A stretch of DNA of 64,000 nucleotides from Pedobacter sp. FW305-3-2-15-E-R2A2 (GTDB lineage: Bacteria; Bacteroidota; Bacteroidia; Sphingobacteriales; Sphingobacteriaceae), in assembly GCF_038446955.1 (NCBI RefSeq), contig NZ_CP151803.1:2852001-2916000 (forward strand), written 5' to 3'. The position numbers and the translations under genes were made by a program. The number at the start of each line of letters is the position of its first letter. Position 1 is the first letter of the stretch. Positions 14,597 to 22,943 of the stretch are shown here, one piece after another. The notes under the pieces were generated by a model. It was not told where the DNA came from, did not search any database, and saw only the letters and a program-made list of their open reading frames with translations.

Positions 14597-17110
14597 TTAA
14601 GCCAATGTCCAGTCTGCTGCTTTTTTCTGGCCCCGCATTTCATCGAATCTTACACTTGGATCTTTTTCTTCAGGAGCGTTCACGAAGTGGTTAAAGCGTT
14701 TTCGGATCTCCGGGTCTTCAATTGCTGTTTTCCATTCACACTGATAACTGTCTACCAGCGCCTGCATTTCCAGTTCCCACTGCGCTGCCATACCGAGGCT
14801 GTCATTTACGACTACATTTCGCAGGTATTCCATACCACCTTCCATTTTGTTCAGCCATGGTGCAGTCCGGGTTAAAGGATCGGCCGTACGGATATAGAAC
14901 ATCAAAAAACGGTCTATATATTTAATACAGGTATCACTGTCTACGTCTGTAGCCAATAATAAAGCGTGCTGAGGTTTACTTCCTCCGTTACCGCATACAT
15001 AGAGGTTCCAGCCCTTTTCAGTAGCAATGATTCCAAAATCTTTACTTTGTGCTTCTGCACATTCGCGAATACAACCGCTGACTGCTGATTTCAATTTGTG
15101 AGGTGCACGCAGACCTCTGTAGCGTTCTTCTATCCGGATCGCATAGCTTACGCTATCGTGTAAGCCAAATCTGCACCAGGTGCTGCCGACACAACTTTTT
15201 ACGGTGCGTAAGGCTTTGCCATAGGCATGACCGCTTTCAAAACCTGCGGCAATCAGTTCTTCCCAGATCAGGGGGAGGTCGCTCAGATGTGCCCCGAACA
15301 TATCTATGCGTTGTCCGCCTGTGATTTTGGTGTAGAGGCCATACTTTTCAGCGACCTGACCTATAATGGTTAGCTTTTCGGGCGTAATCTCTCCTCCCGG
15401 GATACGCGGTACGACAGAGTAAGTGCCTCCTTTCTGGATATTTGCCAAAAAGCGGTCGTTGCTGTCCTGGGCAGTATCATTGCCTTTTTTGAGAATCATG
15501 TCGTTCCATAAACTCGCTAAAAGCGATGATACCAATGGCTTGCATACTTCACAGCCATCGCCTTTGCCCAGATTGTCCAGCACCTGCTCGTAACTTTTTA
15601 GGTTATGTATTTTTATAAGATCATAGAGTTCTTGTCTGCTTAAATGAAAATGCTCGCAGATGACGTTTCTAACGTATTTGCCATTTTGCTTCATGGTATG
15701 GAGCATCAGGTCTTTTACCATCGGAATGCAGCCTCCGCAACCTGTTCCTGCTTTGGTGCAACTCTTTATGGCGTCAACTGATTCGCAGTTTTGTTCGGTT
15801 ACTGCGTTGCAAATCGATCCTTTGCTGATGCCTTCGCAACTGCAGATCAGGGCCTCGTCGGGAAGTCCGGCCAGTCCGGCATTTTCTGTTGCTGAACTGC
15901 CGCCCCTTGAGCCCAGGATCAGATCCTCAGGATTTGGTGGAAGCAATATTTTATTGTTTACGGTCTGCAGGAGCATGTTATAAGCTTCTGCTTCTCCTAT
16001 TAATATGCCGCCAAGCAGATATTTTCCGTCATTGCTGATGTTAATGCGTTTGTAAATGCCTTTGTGGCTGTCTTCAAAAAGTATGGTCCTGGCATCTGGT
16101 TCTGTGGTAAAAGGATCTCCAAAGCTGGCTACATCCACTCCGATCAGCTTCAGCTTGGTACTCATGTCAAATCCTTTAAAGGTTTTAGTGTCATTGCAAA
16201 GTTTTGCCGCTGCGACTTCCGCCATTTCATAACCAGGGGCAATTAAACCGTAGATATTATGGTCAAACAGGGCACATTCGCCTATGGCAAAAACTGAAGG
16301 ATCGCTGGTTTGCATATGCTCATTTACGATAATGCCACCTCTTGTGCCTACTTCGATGCCTGATAGCCTGGCCAGTTCGTCTCTGGGTCTGATTCCGGCA
16401 GAGATCACCAGCATATCTGTTTTTAATTCGCTGCCATCATTAAATTTTAAGGCGGTAATCCGGTCAGTACCTTCAATACTGCTTGTTCCTTTATTGGTAT
16501 AGATGTTCAGACCTAATGCAGTCAGTTTGTTTTGCAGCATCCCACTGCCGGCAGCGTCGATTTGTCTTGGCATCAGTCGGGGAGCAAACTCGATCACATT
16601 GGTCTCGCTCAGATTTAAATCTATCAGGGCTTTTGCTGCTTCGAGCCCTAATAAGCCACCGCCAAGAACGGCGCCTGTTTTGGCATGTATGGCATAGTTT
16701 TTTATCAGATCCAAATCTTCAATGGTACGGTATACAAAAACACCTTCCTTGTCAATACCTGGGATATCAGGTACAAAAGGGGCAGAGCCGGTAGCAATGA
16801 TGAGGTAGTCGTATTCCAGGGTAAGCCCCTTTGAGGAATGGATGGTTTTGCCGGTTCTGTCGATTTCTTTTACCGGATCATTCAAATAAAGTGTGATTCC
16901 TTTTTCCGAATACCAGTTTTCTGTACATAAAGAGAGGTCATCTGCAGATGTTCCATTGAAGTATTCACTTAAATGAACCCTGTCGTAGGCTCTTCTCGGC
17001 TCCTCACCGAAAATTACCAAGCTAAAATCACTGGATTTGCTTATTATTTTCTCACAAAACTTGTATCCCACCATTCCGTTTCCAATTACAACTACTTTTT
17101 TATGTTTCAT
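14597..17110 (-). CDS. nirB: NAD(P)H-dependent nitrite reductase large subunit NirB
   Basis: NirB reduces nitrite to ammonium with six electrons from NAD(P)H. The 837-residue protein has an FAD/NADH domain at the front (V-I-G-N-G-M-V-G near 6-13, G-G-G-L-L-G-L-E near 151-158). A BFD-like [2Fe-2S] domain (about 420-475) carries C-S-C and C-G-G-C. The catalytic siroheme domain has T/S-C-V-G-S-x-x-C-R-F-G near 640 and S-G-C-I-R-E-C near 680, the four [4Fe-4S]/siroheme cysteines. Length fits the family (about 840). It is the first gene of the minus-strand run and starts opposite cobA across a 277-base spacer. Its leader is almost free of G on the sense strand. Confidence 0.95.
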   Translation of the reverse strand: MKHKKVVVIGNGMVGYKFCEKIISKSSDFSLVIFGEEPRRAYDRVHLSEYFNGTSADDLSLCTENWYSEKGITLYLNDPVKEIDRTGKTIHSSKGLTLEYDYLIIATGSAPFVPDIPGIDKEGVFVYRTIEDLDLIKNYAIHAKTGAVLGGGLLGLEAAKALIDLNLSETNVIEFAPRLMPRQIDAAGSGMLQNKLTALGLNIYTNKGTSSIEGTDRITALKFNDGSELKTDMLVISAGIRPRDELARLSGIEVGTRGGIIVNEHMQTSDPSVFAIGECALFDHNIYGLIAPGYEMAEVAAAKLCNDTKTFKGFDMSTKLKLIGVDVASFGDPFTTEPDARTILFEDSHKGIYKRINISNDGKYLLGGILIGEAEAYNMLLQTVNNKILLPPNPEDLILGSRGGSSATENAGLAGLPDEALICSCEGISKGSICNAVTEQNCESVDAIKSCTKAGTGCGGCIPMVKDLMLHTMKQNGKYVRNVICEHFHLSRQELYDLIKIHNLKSYEQVLDNLGKGDGCEVCKPLVSSLLASLWNDMILKKGNDTAQDSNDRFLANIQKGGTYSVVPRIPGGEITPEKLTIIGQVAEKYGLYTKITGGQRIDMFGAHLSDLPLIWEELIAAGFESGHAYGKALRTVKSCVGSTWCRFGLHDSVSYAIRIEERYRGLRAPHKLKSAVSGCIRECAEAQSKDFGIIATEKGWNLYVCGNGGSKPQHALLLATDVDSDTCIKYIDRFLMFYIRTADPLTRTAPWLNKMEGGMEYLRNVVVNDSLGMAAQWELEMQALVDSYQCEWKTAIEDPEIRKRFNHFVNAPEEKDPSVRFDEMRGQKKAADWTLA

Positions 17111-17252
17111 GCCTGTTGTTTTTGTATTATTTGTGTATTATTTGATTTGTTTGGTTCTTTTTACTCTTGTTTCGTAAATTTTATTTGGTGTTGTCTTATT
17201 GTTGTGTGTTTTTTGTTTGTTTTCGGGTGTTATTTATCGTGATATTTTTGTT

Positions 17253-17317
17253 TATATGATTTTTGTTGTGTAAATATATGATTTTATGAATATAAAATTG
17301 TGATTATATGATTTTTA
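17253..17317 (+). repeat. Three direct repeats TATATGATTTT
   Basis: Copies begin at 17253, 17275 and 17305, spaced 22 and 30 bases apart. The third copy forms the left arm of the FNR-like palindrome. They may be half-sites or weaker binding sites of the same regulator, but the region is AT-rich, so chance contributes. Confidence 0.45.
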
Positions 17318-17321
17318 TCAT
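17308..17321. promoter_or_regulatory. FNR-like palindrome ATGAT-N4-ATCAT
   Basis: This perfect inverted repeat has five-base arms and a TTTT centre. It differs from the E. coli FNR consensus TTGAT-N4-ATCAA only at the outermost base of each arm. It lies about 187 bases before nirB and 67 before cobA. The window's own FNR-like protein is the obvious candidate ligand; that is inference. Confidence 0.5.
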
Positions 17322-17330
17322 TAAATAATA

Positions 17331-17338
17331 TATTTTTG
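17331..17338 (+). promoter_or_regulatory. Possible -7 element of cobA
   Basis: TATTTTTG matches the Bacteroidota TAnnTTTG -7 consensus, 49 bases before the cobA ATG. No TTG occurs at the usual 17-23 base spacing upstream. That would fit activator dependence, with the FNR-like palindrome ending 9 bases before it. Confidence 0.35.
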
Positions 17339-17387
17339 ATGAGTATTTATGGTGAATAGTGAGTTTTTTATCTAAATTTTTAGTTTA

Positions 17388-18122
17388 ATGTTAGAAAAAG
17401 AAGGTGATTTTGGGATTTTTGTAATAGGTGGTGGTCCTGGGGACCCCGAATTGATTACTTTGAAGGGATATCGCGTATTGAAAAGAGCAGAAGTGATACT
17501 TTATGACAATTTAATCAATAAAGAGCTGCTTGAAATCGCGCCGAAGGACTGTAAAATGGTTTATGTAGGTAAACAGCCTTACGGAAACTATACTCCGCAG
17601 GAAGTTATCCATGAGTTGATTAAAGAATATACACAAACACACCGGGTGGTGGTTCGTTTAAAGGGAGGGGATCCTTTTATTTTTGGAAGAGGCTTTGAAG
17701 AAGTGCTCTTTGCTGAAAAACATGGTATTCCTGCTCATTATATACCCGGAATCAGCAGTATGCAGGCCAGTGGATTTAGTGGCATCCCTTTGACGCATCG
17801 CGGGGTTAGTGAAAGTATGTGGATCATTACCGGTACCAAGAAGGATGGCAGTTTGTCTAATGATCTGCGTTGTGCGATTAACAGCGCGGCGACTGTTGTA
17901 ATTTATATGGGAATGAAGAAGCTTGCAGAGATCGCGGGTGTTTACAAAGATGCGGGGTTAGGGGGGATGCCTGCGGCAATCATACAGCACGCCTCTTTGC
18001 CGCAACAGAAAAAGGTGGTATGCAGGGCTGAGGATTTGCCTGCGGCAGCCGCCAGGGGTGGATTGACTTATCCTGCCATCGTTATCGTTGGCGAAGTGGT
18101 TGGGATTAAGGGGGCTGCGTAA
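17388..18122 (+). CDS. cobA: Uroporphyrinogen-III C-methyltransferase (SUMT)
   Basis: This enzyme methylates uroporphyrinogen III twice to precorrin-2, the branch point to siroheme (needed by NirB) and cobalamin. The 244-residue protein is a single-domain SUMT with the glycine-rich SAM loop G-G-G-P-G-D-P-E-L-I-T-L-K-G near 14-27, the motif Y-D-N-L, and V-R-L-K-G-G-D-P-F-I-F-G-R-G near 89-102. It lacks the dehydrogenase/ferrochelatase part found in E. coli CysG, and no such gene is in the window, so that step must be encoded elsewhere. The divergent arrangement with nirB fits shared control. A perfect hairpin follows its stop. Confidence 0.93.
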   Translation: MLEKEGDFGIFVIGGGPGDPELITLKGYRVLKRAEVILYDNLINKELLEIAPKDCKMVYVGKQPYGNYTPQEVIHELIKEYTQTHRVVVRLKGGDPFIFGRGFEEVLFAEKHGIPAHYIPGISSMQASGFSGIPLTHRGVSESMWIITGTKKDGSLSNDLRCAINSAATVVIYMGMKKLAEIAGVYKDAGLGGMPAAIIQHASLPQQKKVVCRAEDLPAAAARGGLTYPAIVIVGEVVGIKGAA

Positions 18123-18159
18123 AATTCAAGGTTGCCGGGTAACCGGCAACCTTGAATTT
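18122..18159. terminator. Perfect 17-bp hairpin between convergent cobA and symporter genes
   Basis: The stem 18122-18138 pairs with 18143-18159 around a GTAA loop, with no mismatch. It overlaps the last base of the cobA stop and ends 7 bases before the symporter stop. AAATTT ends on both sides allow termination in both directions. Confidence 0.75.
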
Positions 18160-18165
18160 GCATTT

Positions 18166-19854
18166 CTACCAGAAAATGCTGTAAAGTGCAATCAGCACTC
18201 CTGTAATGATCAAAGCGCCTGCAGCAAAACCAGCGTTGGTTTTAAACATACTGCGGTCAACTTCCAGTCCTTTAGGATTTACTCCATTTCTGTTTTCAAA
18301 TAAGCTGATAATGACCATGCTGACCACACAGATGATGAATACAAAGCCCATTCTATCAAGGAAAGGGATTTCGTACAACATGCTGCCATCTTTTTGTTCT
18401 GCCAATTTTGCGAACCCAAAATTGCTTAGCCATTCCAGATTACAGAAATTAGGAAGTGCTTTAAACCCTACGGAAAGCAAAAATCCTCCGATGGTGGCAA
18501 AAAGTGCCGCGTTAGAGGTGGTTCTTTTCCAGAAAAATCCCAGGATAAACATCGCAAAGATGCCCGGCGACACAAATCCCGTGTACTCCTGAATAAATTG
18601 AAAACCTCCCTTTTTGTCAATTCCAAGCTGAGGAGCGATGACAATGGCCAGCAACATCGCAACAATCACCGTAATCCTGCCCACTACCACCTGTCGGTGT
18701 TCGTTTGCTCCTTTGTTGATGACTTTGTTGTAGATGTCCAGTGTGAAAATAGTGGCAATACTATTTGCTTTTCCGGCCAGTGAAGCCACGATCGCTGCGG
18801 TCAGTGCCGCAAAAGAAAGACCTTTTAGTCCTGAAGGAAGTAGGTTTAGCAAGACCGGATAGGCGGAATCTGCATTTAAAGATCCGTCTTTTACCATGGC
18901 CGTTTTAAAATCTCCATAGCCTTCTTTATACAATACATAGGCGGCAATTCCCGGAAGGACCACGATTACCGGCATTAACAATTTCAGTCCGGCAGCAAAA
19001 AGCAATCCTGATCGGGCGGTCTTTAAATCTGCACCTAAAGCCCTTTGTGTGATGTATTGGTTACAGCCCCAGTAATTCAGGTTTACGATCCACATCCCGC
19101 CAATAAGTACGGTTAAGCCCGGAAGGTCCATGTAATGAGGGTTTTCCTGGCGGAAGATCATATGGAAATGATCCGAGGCTTTTTCTTTAACCATCGCCAA
19201 TCCGTTCAATACCCCTGAGCTGCCAAAATGAGTTGCTACCAGTTCCAATGCCAGGTAGGTCGTGGCCAGTCCTCCTAAGATGAGGAAGAAAACCTGAATG
19301 ACATCAGTATAGCCGATTACCTTCATTCCACCAAGGGTGATGATGATTGCGAATACCGCCAGCACATACATGCAGGCTGTAGTATTGATGCCGGAAATGC
19401 TGTTGATCGCCAATGCGCCAAGGTATAGGATCGAGGTCAGGTTGACGACCACATAGAGCAATAGCCAGAAAACAGCCATGATCATGGCTACTGTATTGTT
19501 GTACCGTTGTCCCAGGAACTGGGGCATCGTATAGATTTTATTTTTCAGGTATACTGGAATGAAGAAGATCGCTACAATAATTAAGGTAGCGGCAGCCATC
19601 CATTCGTAGGTAGCGATTGCAAGGCCCATTGTGAACCCGGAGCCGCTCATTCCGATAAATTGCTCGGCTGAAATATTTGAGGCGATCAGAGAGGCTCCAA
19701 TAGCCCACCAGGTCAGTGAGTCTTTTGCTAGAAAGAAATCTTTAGAGTTCTCTTTGTGTGCTTGTTTCTTGCGGTAAACGGCAAATCCATAGACCGCAAC
19801 AATCAGGAAGTAGACGAGGAAAACGATGTAATCGTATGTACTCAATGAGTTCAT
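18166..19854 (-). CDS. Sodium:solute symporter, probably for xylose
   Basis: The 562-residue membrane protein belongs to the SSS/SLC5 family. It has about 14 helices and the motifs A-S-N-I-S-A-E-Q-F-I-G-M-S-G-S-G near 58-73 and G-G-M-K-V-I-G-Y-T-D-V-I-Q in the middle. Sugar-specific members of this group (SglT-like) carry N-L-N-Y-W-G-C-N-Q-Y near the centre, present here around 258-267. It lies 20 bases after xylA in the same direction, so xylose is the likely substrate, co-transported with sodium; galactose or glucose cannot be excluded. A hairpin at its 3' end separates it from cobA. Confidence 0.85.
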   Translation of the reverse strand: MNSLSTYDYIVFLVYFLIVAVYGFAVYRKKQAHKENSKDFFLAKDSLTWWAIGASLIASNISAEQFIGMSGSGFTMGLAIATYEWMAAATLIIVAIFFIPVYLKNKIYTMPQFLGQRYNNTVAMIMAVFWLLLYVVVNLTSILYLGALAINSISGINTTACMYVLAVFAIIITLGGMKVIGYTDVIQVFFLILGGLATTYLALELVATHFGSSGVLNGLAMVKEKASDHFHMIFRQENPHYMDLPGLTVLIGGMWIVNLNYWGCNQYITQRALGADLKTARSGLLFAAGLKLLMPVIVVLPGIAAYVLYKEGYGDFKTAMVKDGSLNADSAYPVLLNLLPSGLKGLSFAALTAAIVASLAGKANSIATIFTLDIYNKVINKGANEHRQVVVGRITVIVAMLLAIVIAPQLGIDKKGGFQFIQEYTGFVSPGIFAMFILGFFWKRTTSNAALFATIGGFLLSVGFKALPNFCNLEWLSNFGFAKLAEQKDGSMLYEIPFLDRMGFVFIICVVSMVIISLFENRNGVNPKGLEVDRSMFKTNAGFAAGALIITGVLIALYSIFW

Positions 19855-19874
19855 GTGAATTGGTTTATGTAATT

Positions 19875-21206
19875 TTAAATGAATCTGTTAATGATGTTTT
19901 CCAGCAGTTCCTGCTGGCCGCTGATGCTTTGCGGTTCTCCTTTTTCCACTGCATAGTTGCGTAAAGCTTCCAGGTCCATCAGCCCGTTTTCAAAATCCTG
20001 ACCGGCACCCTTGTCAAATGATGCATAGCGGTCGGTTCTGATTTTTTTGTAATCGGATTGCTGTAGGATTTGATCTGCTGTAACCAGTGCTCTGGCAAAA
20101 GTATCCATCCCCCCGATATGCGCATAGAACAAATCAGCAGGGTCGGTCGAGTTTCTTCTGATCTTAGCGTCAAAGTTGATTCCCCCGCCTTGAAGACCAT
20201 TGGCCTCCAGTACAATCAGCATGGCTTCTGTCAGCTCATTGATGTTGTTTGGAAACTGATCGGTATCCCATCCGTTTTGATAATCACCTCTGTTGGCATC
20301 CATAGAGCCCAATAAGCCTGCATCGGCAGCAACCTGTAGCTCATGTTGAAAGGTGTGACCAGCAAGAGTCGCATGGTTCACCTCAATGTTTAACTTGAAA
20401 TCTTCCAGTAAGCCGTATTGACGAAGGAAATTACTTACCGTTGCTGAATCGTAATCGTATTGGTGTTTAGAAGGTTCGCATGGCTTCGGTTCAATAAAGA
20501 AAGTTCCTTTGAAACCCTGTTTGCGTGCATAGTCTTTTGCGGCATGTAAGAATTTTGCCAGGTGTTCCTGTTCCCGTTTCATATTGGTGTTCAAAAGGCT
20601 CATGTAGCCCTCACGACCACCCCAGAATACGTAATTCTCTCCACCCAGTGTAATTGTGGCATCTAAAGCTGATTTCACCTGTGCAGCGCCATGCGCCAAA
20701 ACATGAAAGTCAGGATTTGTTGCCGCACCATTCATGTATCGGCGGTGAGAAAACAAATTTGCCGTTCCCCAAAGTAGTTTCACGCCACTTACCTCCTGTT
20801 TTTGTCGGGCATACTCCACGATGGCCTGGAGCCGTCTTTCATTCTCAGGGATGTCGTTGGTGTAATCTACCAGATCCACGTCATGAAAGCAGTAATAGGG
20901 GAGATTCATCTTGGTGATGAACTCAAAGGCCGCGTCCATTTTGTCTTTTGCGCGGGCTACTGCATCGGATTTTTCATTCCATGGATGAATGATGCTGGCT
21001 TCGCCAAAGGGATCTCCGCCGGTGCCGACAAAAGAATGCCAGTAGGCACAGGCAAAACGCAGGTGTTCCTTCATCGTCTTTCCTGCGATCATTCTGTTTT
21101 CATTATACCAGCGAAATGCCAGTGGGTTATCTGAAGCTAATCCTTCAAATTTTATGGGTCCAATTCCTTTGAAAAATTCCTTTTCTCCTGTCGTTACTGT
21201 AATCAT
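19875..21206 (-). CDS. xylA: Xylose isomerase
   Basis: The enzyme converts D-xylose to D-xylulose with two divalent metal ions. The 443-residue length marks the class II form common in Bacteroidota. Visible signatures are Y-C-F-H-D-V-D-L (catalytic histidine near 103), V-F-W-G-G-R-E-G-Y near 188-196, F-I-E-P-K-P with a metal-binding glutamate, [18 protein letters not shown] and [16 protein letters not shown] with metal ligands. It lies between xylB (139 bases upstream) and the symporter. The gap to xylB is long enough for its own promoter, though no TAnnTTTG match was found. Confidence 0.97.
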   Translation of the reverse strand: MITVTTGEKEFFKGIGPIKFEGLASDNPLAFRWYNENRMIAGKTMKEHLRFACAYWHSFVGTGGDPFGEASIIHPWNEKSDAVARAKDKMDAAFEFITKMNLPYYCFHDVDLVDYTNDIPENERRLQAIVEYARQKQEVSGVKLLWGTANLFSHRRYMNGAATNPDFHVLAHGAAQVKSALDATITLGGENYVFWGGREGYMSLLNTNMKREQEHLAKFLHAAKDYARKQGFKGTFFIEPKPCEPSKHQYDYDSATVSNFLRQYGLLEDFKLNIEVNHATLAGHTFQHELQVAADAGLLGSMDANRGDYQNGWDTDQFPNNINELTEAMLIVLEANGLQGGGINFDAKIRRNSTDPADLFYAHIGGMDTFARALVTADQILQQSDYKKIRTDRYASFDKGAGQDFENGLMDLEALRNYAVEKGEPQSISGQQELLENIINRFI

Positions 21207-21345
21207 TTTGGTTCTTTTTTTTGGTTGATTTAATGTGGTCTTAAGCTTGAAAATATTAGAAAAATGGGGGCTATTGTACTATTTTTACTTTTTCTTTATA
21301 GTTAAATTTAAATATAAGTTATTGATATTCATTGTTTAGTGGCTA

Positions 21346-22824
21346 TTATGTTATTTTTGTATTTAACTCTGAAAGCCAATCCTGATAAATGGGTTCATAG
21401 CTGGCGGTTAGGCTTGGTTCCATGTATTGAATGGGCCTGATCAGGCTAAAAGCTTCGGCCGGATGGGCGTAGGTCTTTGCACCAATTCCTGCCCCCAATG
21501 CAGCACCCACACTGCCATCATTCTCATACAATTCCACAGGTGCACCGGTACTATTCACAAAGGCTTCGAGAAAGAGTTCGCTGAGAAAGAGGTTCGCTTT
21601 TCCGCAACGGATGACATTTGGACGAAGCCCGTTGCTGCGCATGATGTCTAGTCCGTAACGGAAGGCAAAGGCTATTCCTTCCTGAACGCCCCTGAAGATA
21701 TGAGCAGGGTTGTGAAGGTTGAAATCTATGTTTTGAAAATGGCCACCAATTAGCTTGTTATCCAACATGCGTTCTGCGCCATTTCCAAAAGGCAATACTC
21801 GTAATCCTTCTGCGCCAACGGCTACCTGTTTTGCTGATTCATTCATATCCGCATAGGATATACCGGATGCCAGCAGGTTTTTAGTCCAGCGGTTCATGCT
21901 TCCTGTGCCATTGATGCAGAGTAAGATGCCCAGCCTTTTCTGCTCTGGCGTATAATTGACGTGGGCAAATGTATTGACCCTGGATTGCGGATCGTAAGCC
22001 AGCTGATCACTTAGTCCGTAAATTACTCCGGATGTACCTGCTGTTGCGGCTATTTCTCCTGGCTCCAGGACATTCAGCGAGAGTGCGTTATTCGGTTGAT
22101 CCCCTGCTTTATAAGCGACAGGGATTCCGACTTTTAAGCCTAACAGCTGTGCAGCGTTTATGCTTACCGTTCCATGCTCCGAAAAAACAGGTTTAATTTC
22201 CGGAATCAATTCCGGATCAAAACCATAGTGGTTCATTAATGCGGCGGATAAGGTGTCTGTTTTAAAATCCCAGAACACGCCTTCCGATAGGGCAGAGATG
22301 CTGGTGCTGATGCTGGAAGTCAGCTTCATCGCGATAAAATCGCCGGGAAGCATCACCTTGTGAATTTTTGCGTAGACCTCAGGTTCGTTTTGCTTTACCC
22401 AGGCCAGTTTTGAAGCGGTAAAGTTGCCCGGAGAATTGAGCAGATGACTTAGGCAATAATCATGACCCAATTCATCAAAAGCAACGTTTCCTAATGTTAC
22501 GGCCCTGCTGTCGCACCAAATGATGCTATCCCGCAGGAGCTGTTGCTCCTGATCTACCAGTACTAAACCGTGCATTTGGTAGGCAATGCCGATTGCTGAA
22601 ATGTCCAGTGGATTAAAAATGCCTTTCATTTTGCAGATTCCGAAAGCCTGCTGTGTATGTTCCCACCACATTTCCGGATTTTGCTCTGCCCATCCCGGTT
22701 GCAGCGCCTGAATTGCGCTCTCTTCTTCCGGATATTGTGCGGTAATAATGGCCCTTTGTGAAGTTGAGTCTACAATGGCCACCTTAACAGAAGAAGTGCC
22801 GATGTCTATTCCTAGTAATAACAT
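21346..22824 (-). CDS. xylB: Xylulokinase (FGGY family)
   Basis: XylB phosphorylates D-xylulose to xylulose-5-phosphate, which enters the pentose phosphate pathway. The 492-residue protein begins with the ATPase loop G-I-D-I-G-T-S-S-V-K. It contains the FGGY substrate-loop region W-C-D-S-R-A near 108-113, the catalytic aspartate in A-Y-K-A-G-D-Q-P-N-N-A, and the second phosphate loop A-A-T-A-G-T-S-G-V. Length is typical (about 490). It is the first gene of the xyl set and is divergent from a LacI regulator across 119 bases that hold a perfect operator-like palindrome. Confidence 0.95.
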   Translation of the reverse strand: MLLLGIDIGTSSVKVAIVDSTSQRAIITAQYPEEESAIQALQPGWAEQNPEMWWEHTQQAFGICKMKGIFNPLDISAIGIAYQMHGLVLVDQEQQLLRDSIIWCDSRAVTLGNVAFDELGHDYCLSHLLNSPGNFTASKLAWVKQNEPEVYAKIHKVMLPGDFIAMKLTSSISTSISALSEGVFWDFKTDTLSAALMNHYGFDPELIPEIKPVFSEHGTVSINAAQLLGLKVGIPVAYKAGDQPNNALSLNVLEPGEIAATAGTSGVIYGLSDQLAYDPQSRVNTFAHVNYTPEQKRLGILLCINGTGSMNRWTKNLLASGISYADMNESAKQVAVGAEGLRVLPFGNGAERMLDNKLIGGHFQNIDFNLHNPAHIFRGVQEGIAFAFRYGLDIMRSNGLRPNVIRCGKANLFLSELFLEAFVNSTGAPVELYENDGSVGAALGAGIGAKTYAHPAEAFSLIRPIQYMEPSLTASYEPIYQDWLSELNTKIT

Positions 22825-22899
22825 ATCGTATTGTGGCTATGGTCTTTAGTGGGTAAATATTTGGTTATCAGAAAACGAATTTAGGAGAATGTTTTATAA

Positions 22900-22927
22900 T
22901 TGCAATCGATTGCCTAAATTATTTTTG
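22900..22927 (+). promoter_or_regulatory. Promoter of the LacI regulator gene
   Basis: TTG (22900-22902), 17 bases of spacing and TATTTTTG (22920-22927) match the Bacteroidota -33/-7 consensus TTG/TAnnTTTG. A start site near 22933 would leave a leader of about 10 bases. Confidence 0.55.
22902..22913. promoter_or_regulatory. LacI-type operator palindrome
   Basis: GCAATCGATTGC is a perfect 12-base palindrome with the central CG typical of LacI-family sites. It lies between the -33 and -7 elements of the regulator gene, so binding would block that promoter and possibly that of divergent xylB. Confidence 0.6.
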
Positions 22928-22943
22928 TAATTTTACTGTACGT

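Larger units (their letters stand above)
17111..17387. promoter_or_regulatory. Divergent nirB/cobA control region
   Basis: This 277-base spacer separates the start codons of nirB (minus) and cobA (plus). The plus strand carries only about 11 C residues, so the nirB-sense strand is nearly G-free and A/C-rich in the 170 bases before its ATG. It contains the FNR-like palindrome at 17308-17321, three TATATGATTTT repeats and one TATTTTTG -7-like element on the plus strand. No TAnnTTTG element is visible for nirB. Confidence 0.6.

Noticed and set aside
14581..14643. Longer N-terminus for NirD starting at 14643
   Set aside because: It lies partly within the nirB coding end and the extra residues are not NirD-like.
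17331..17338. Complete consensus promoter for cobA
   Set aside because: The nearest upstream TTG is 30 bases away, outside the 17-23 base range, so only the -7 element was listed.
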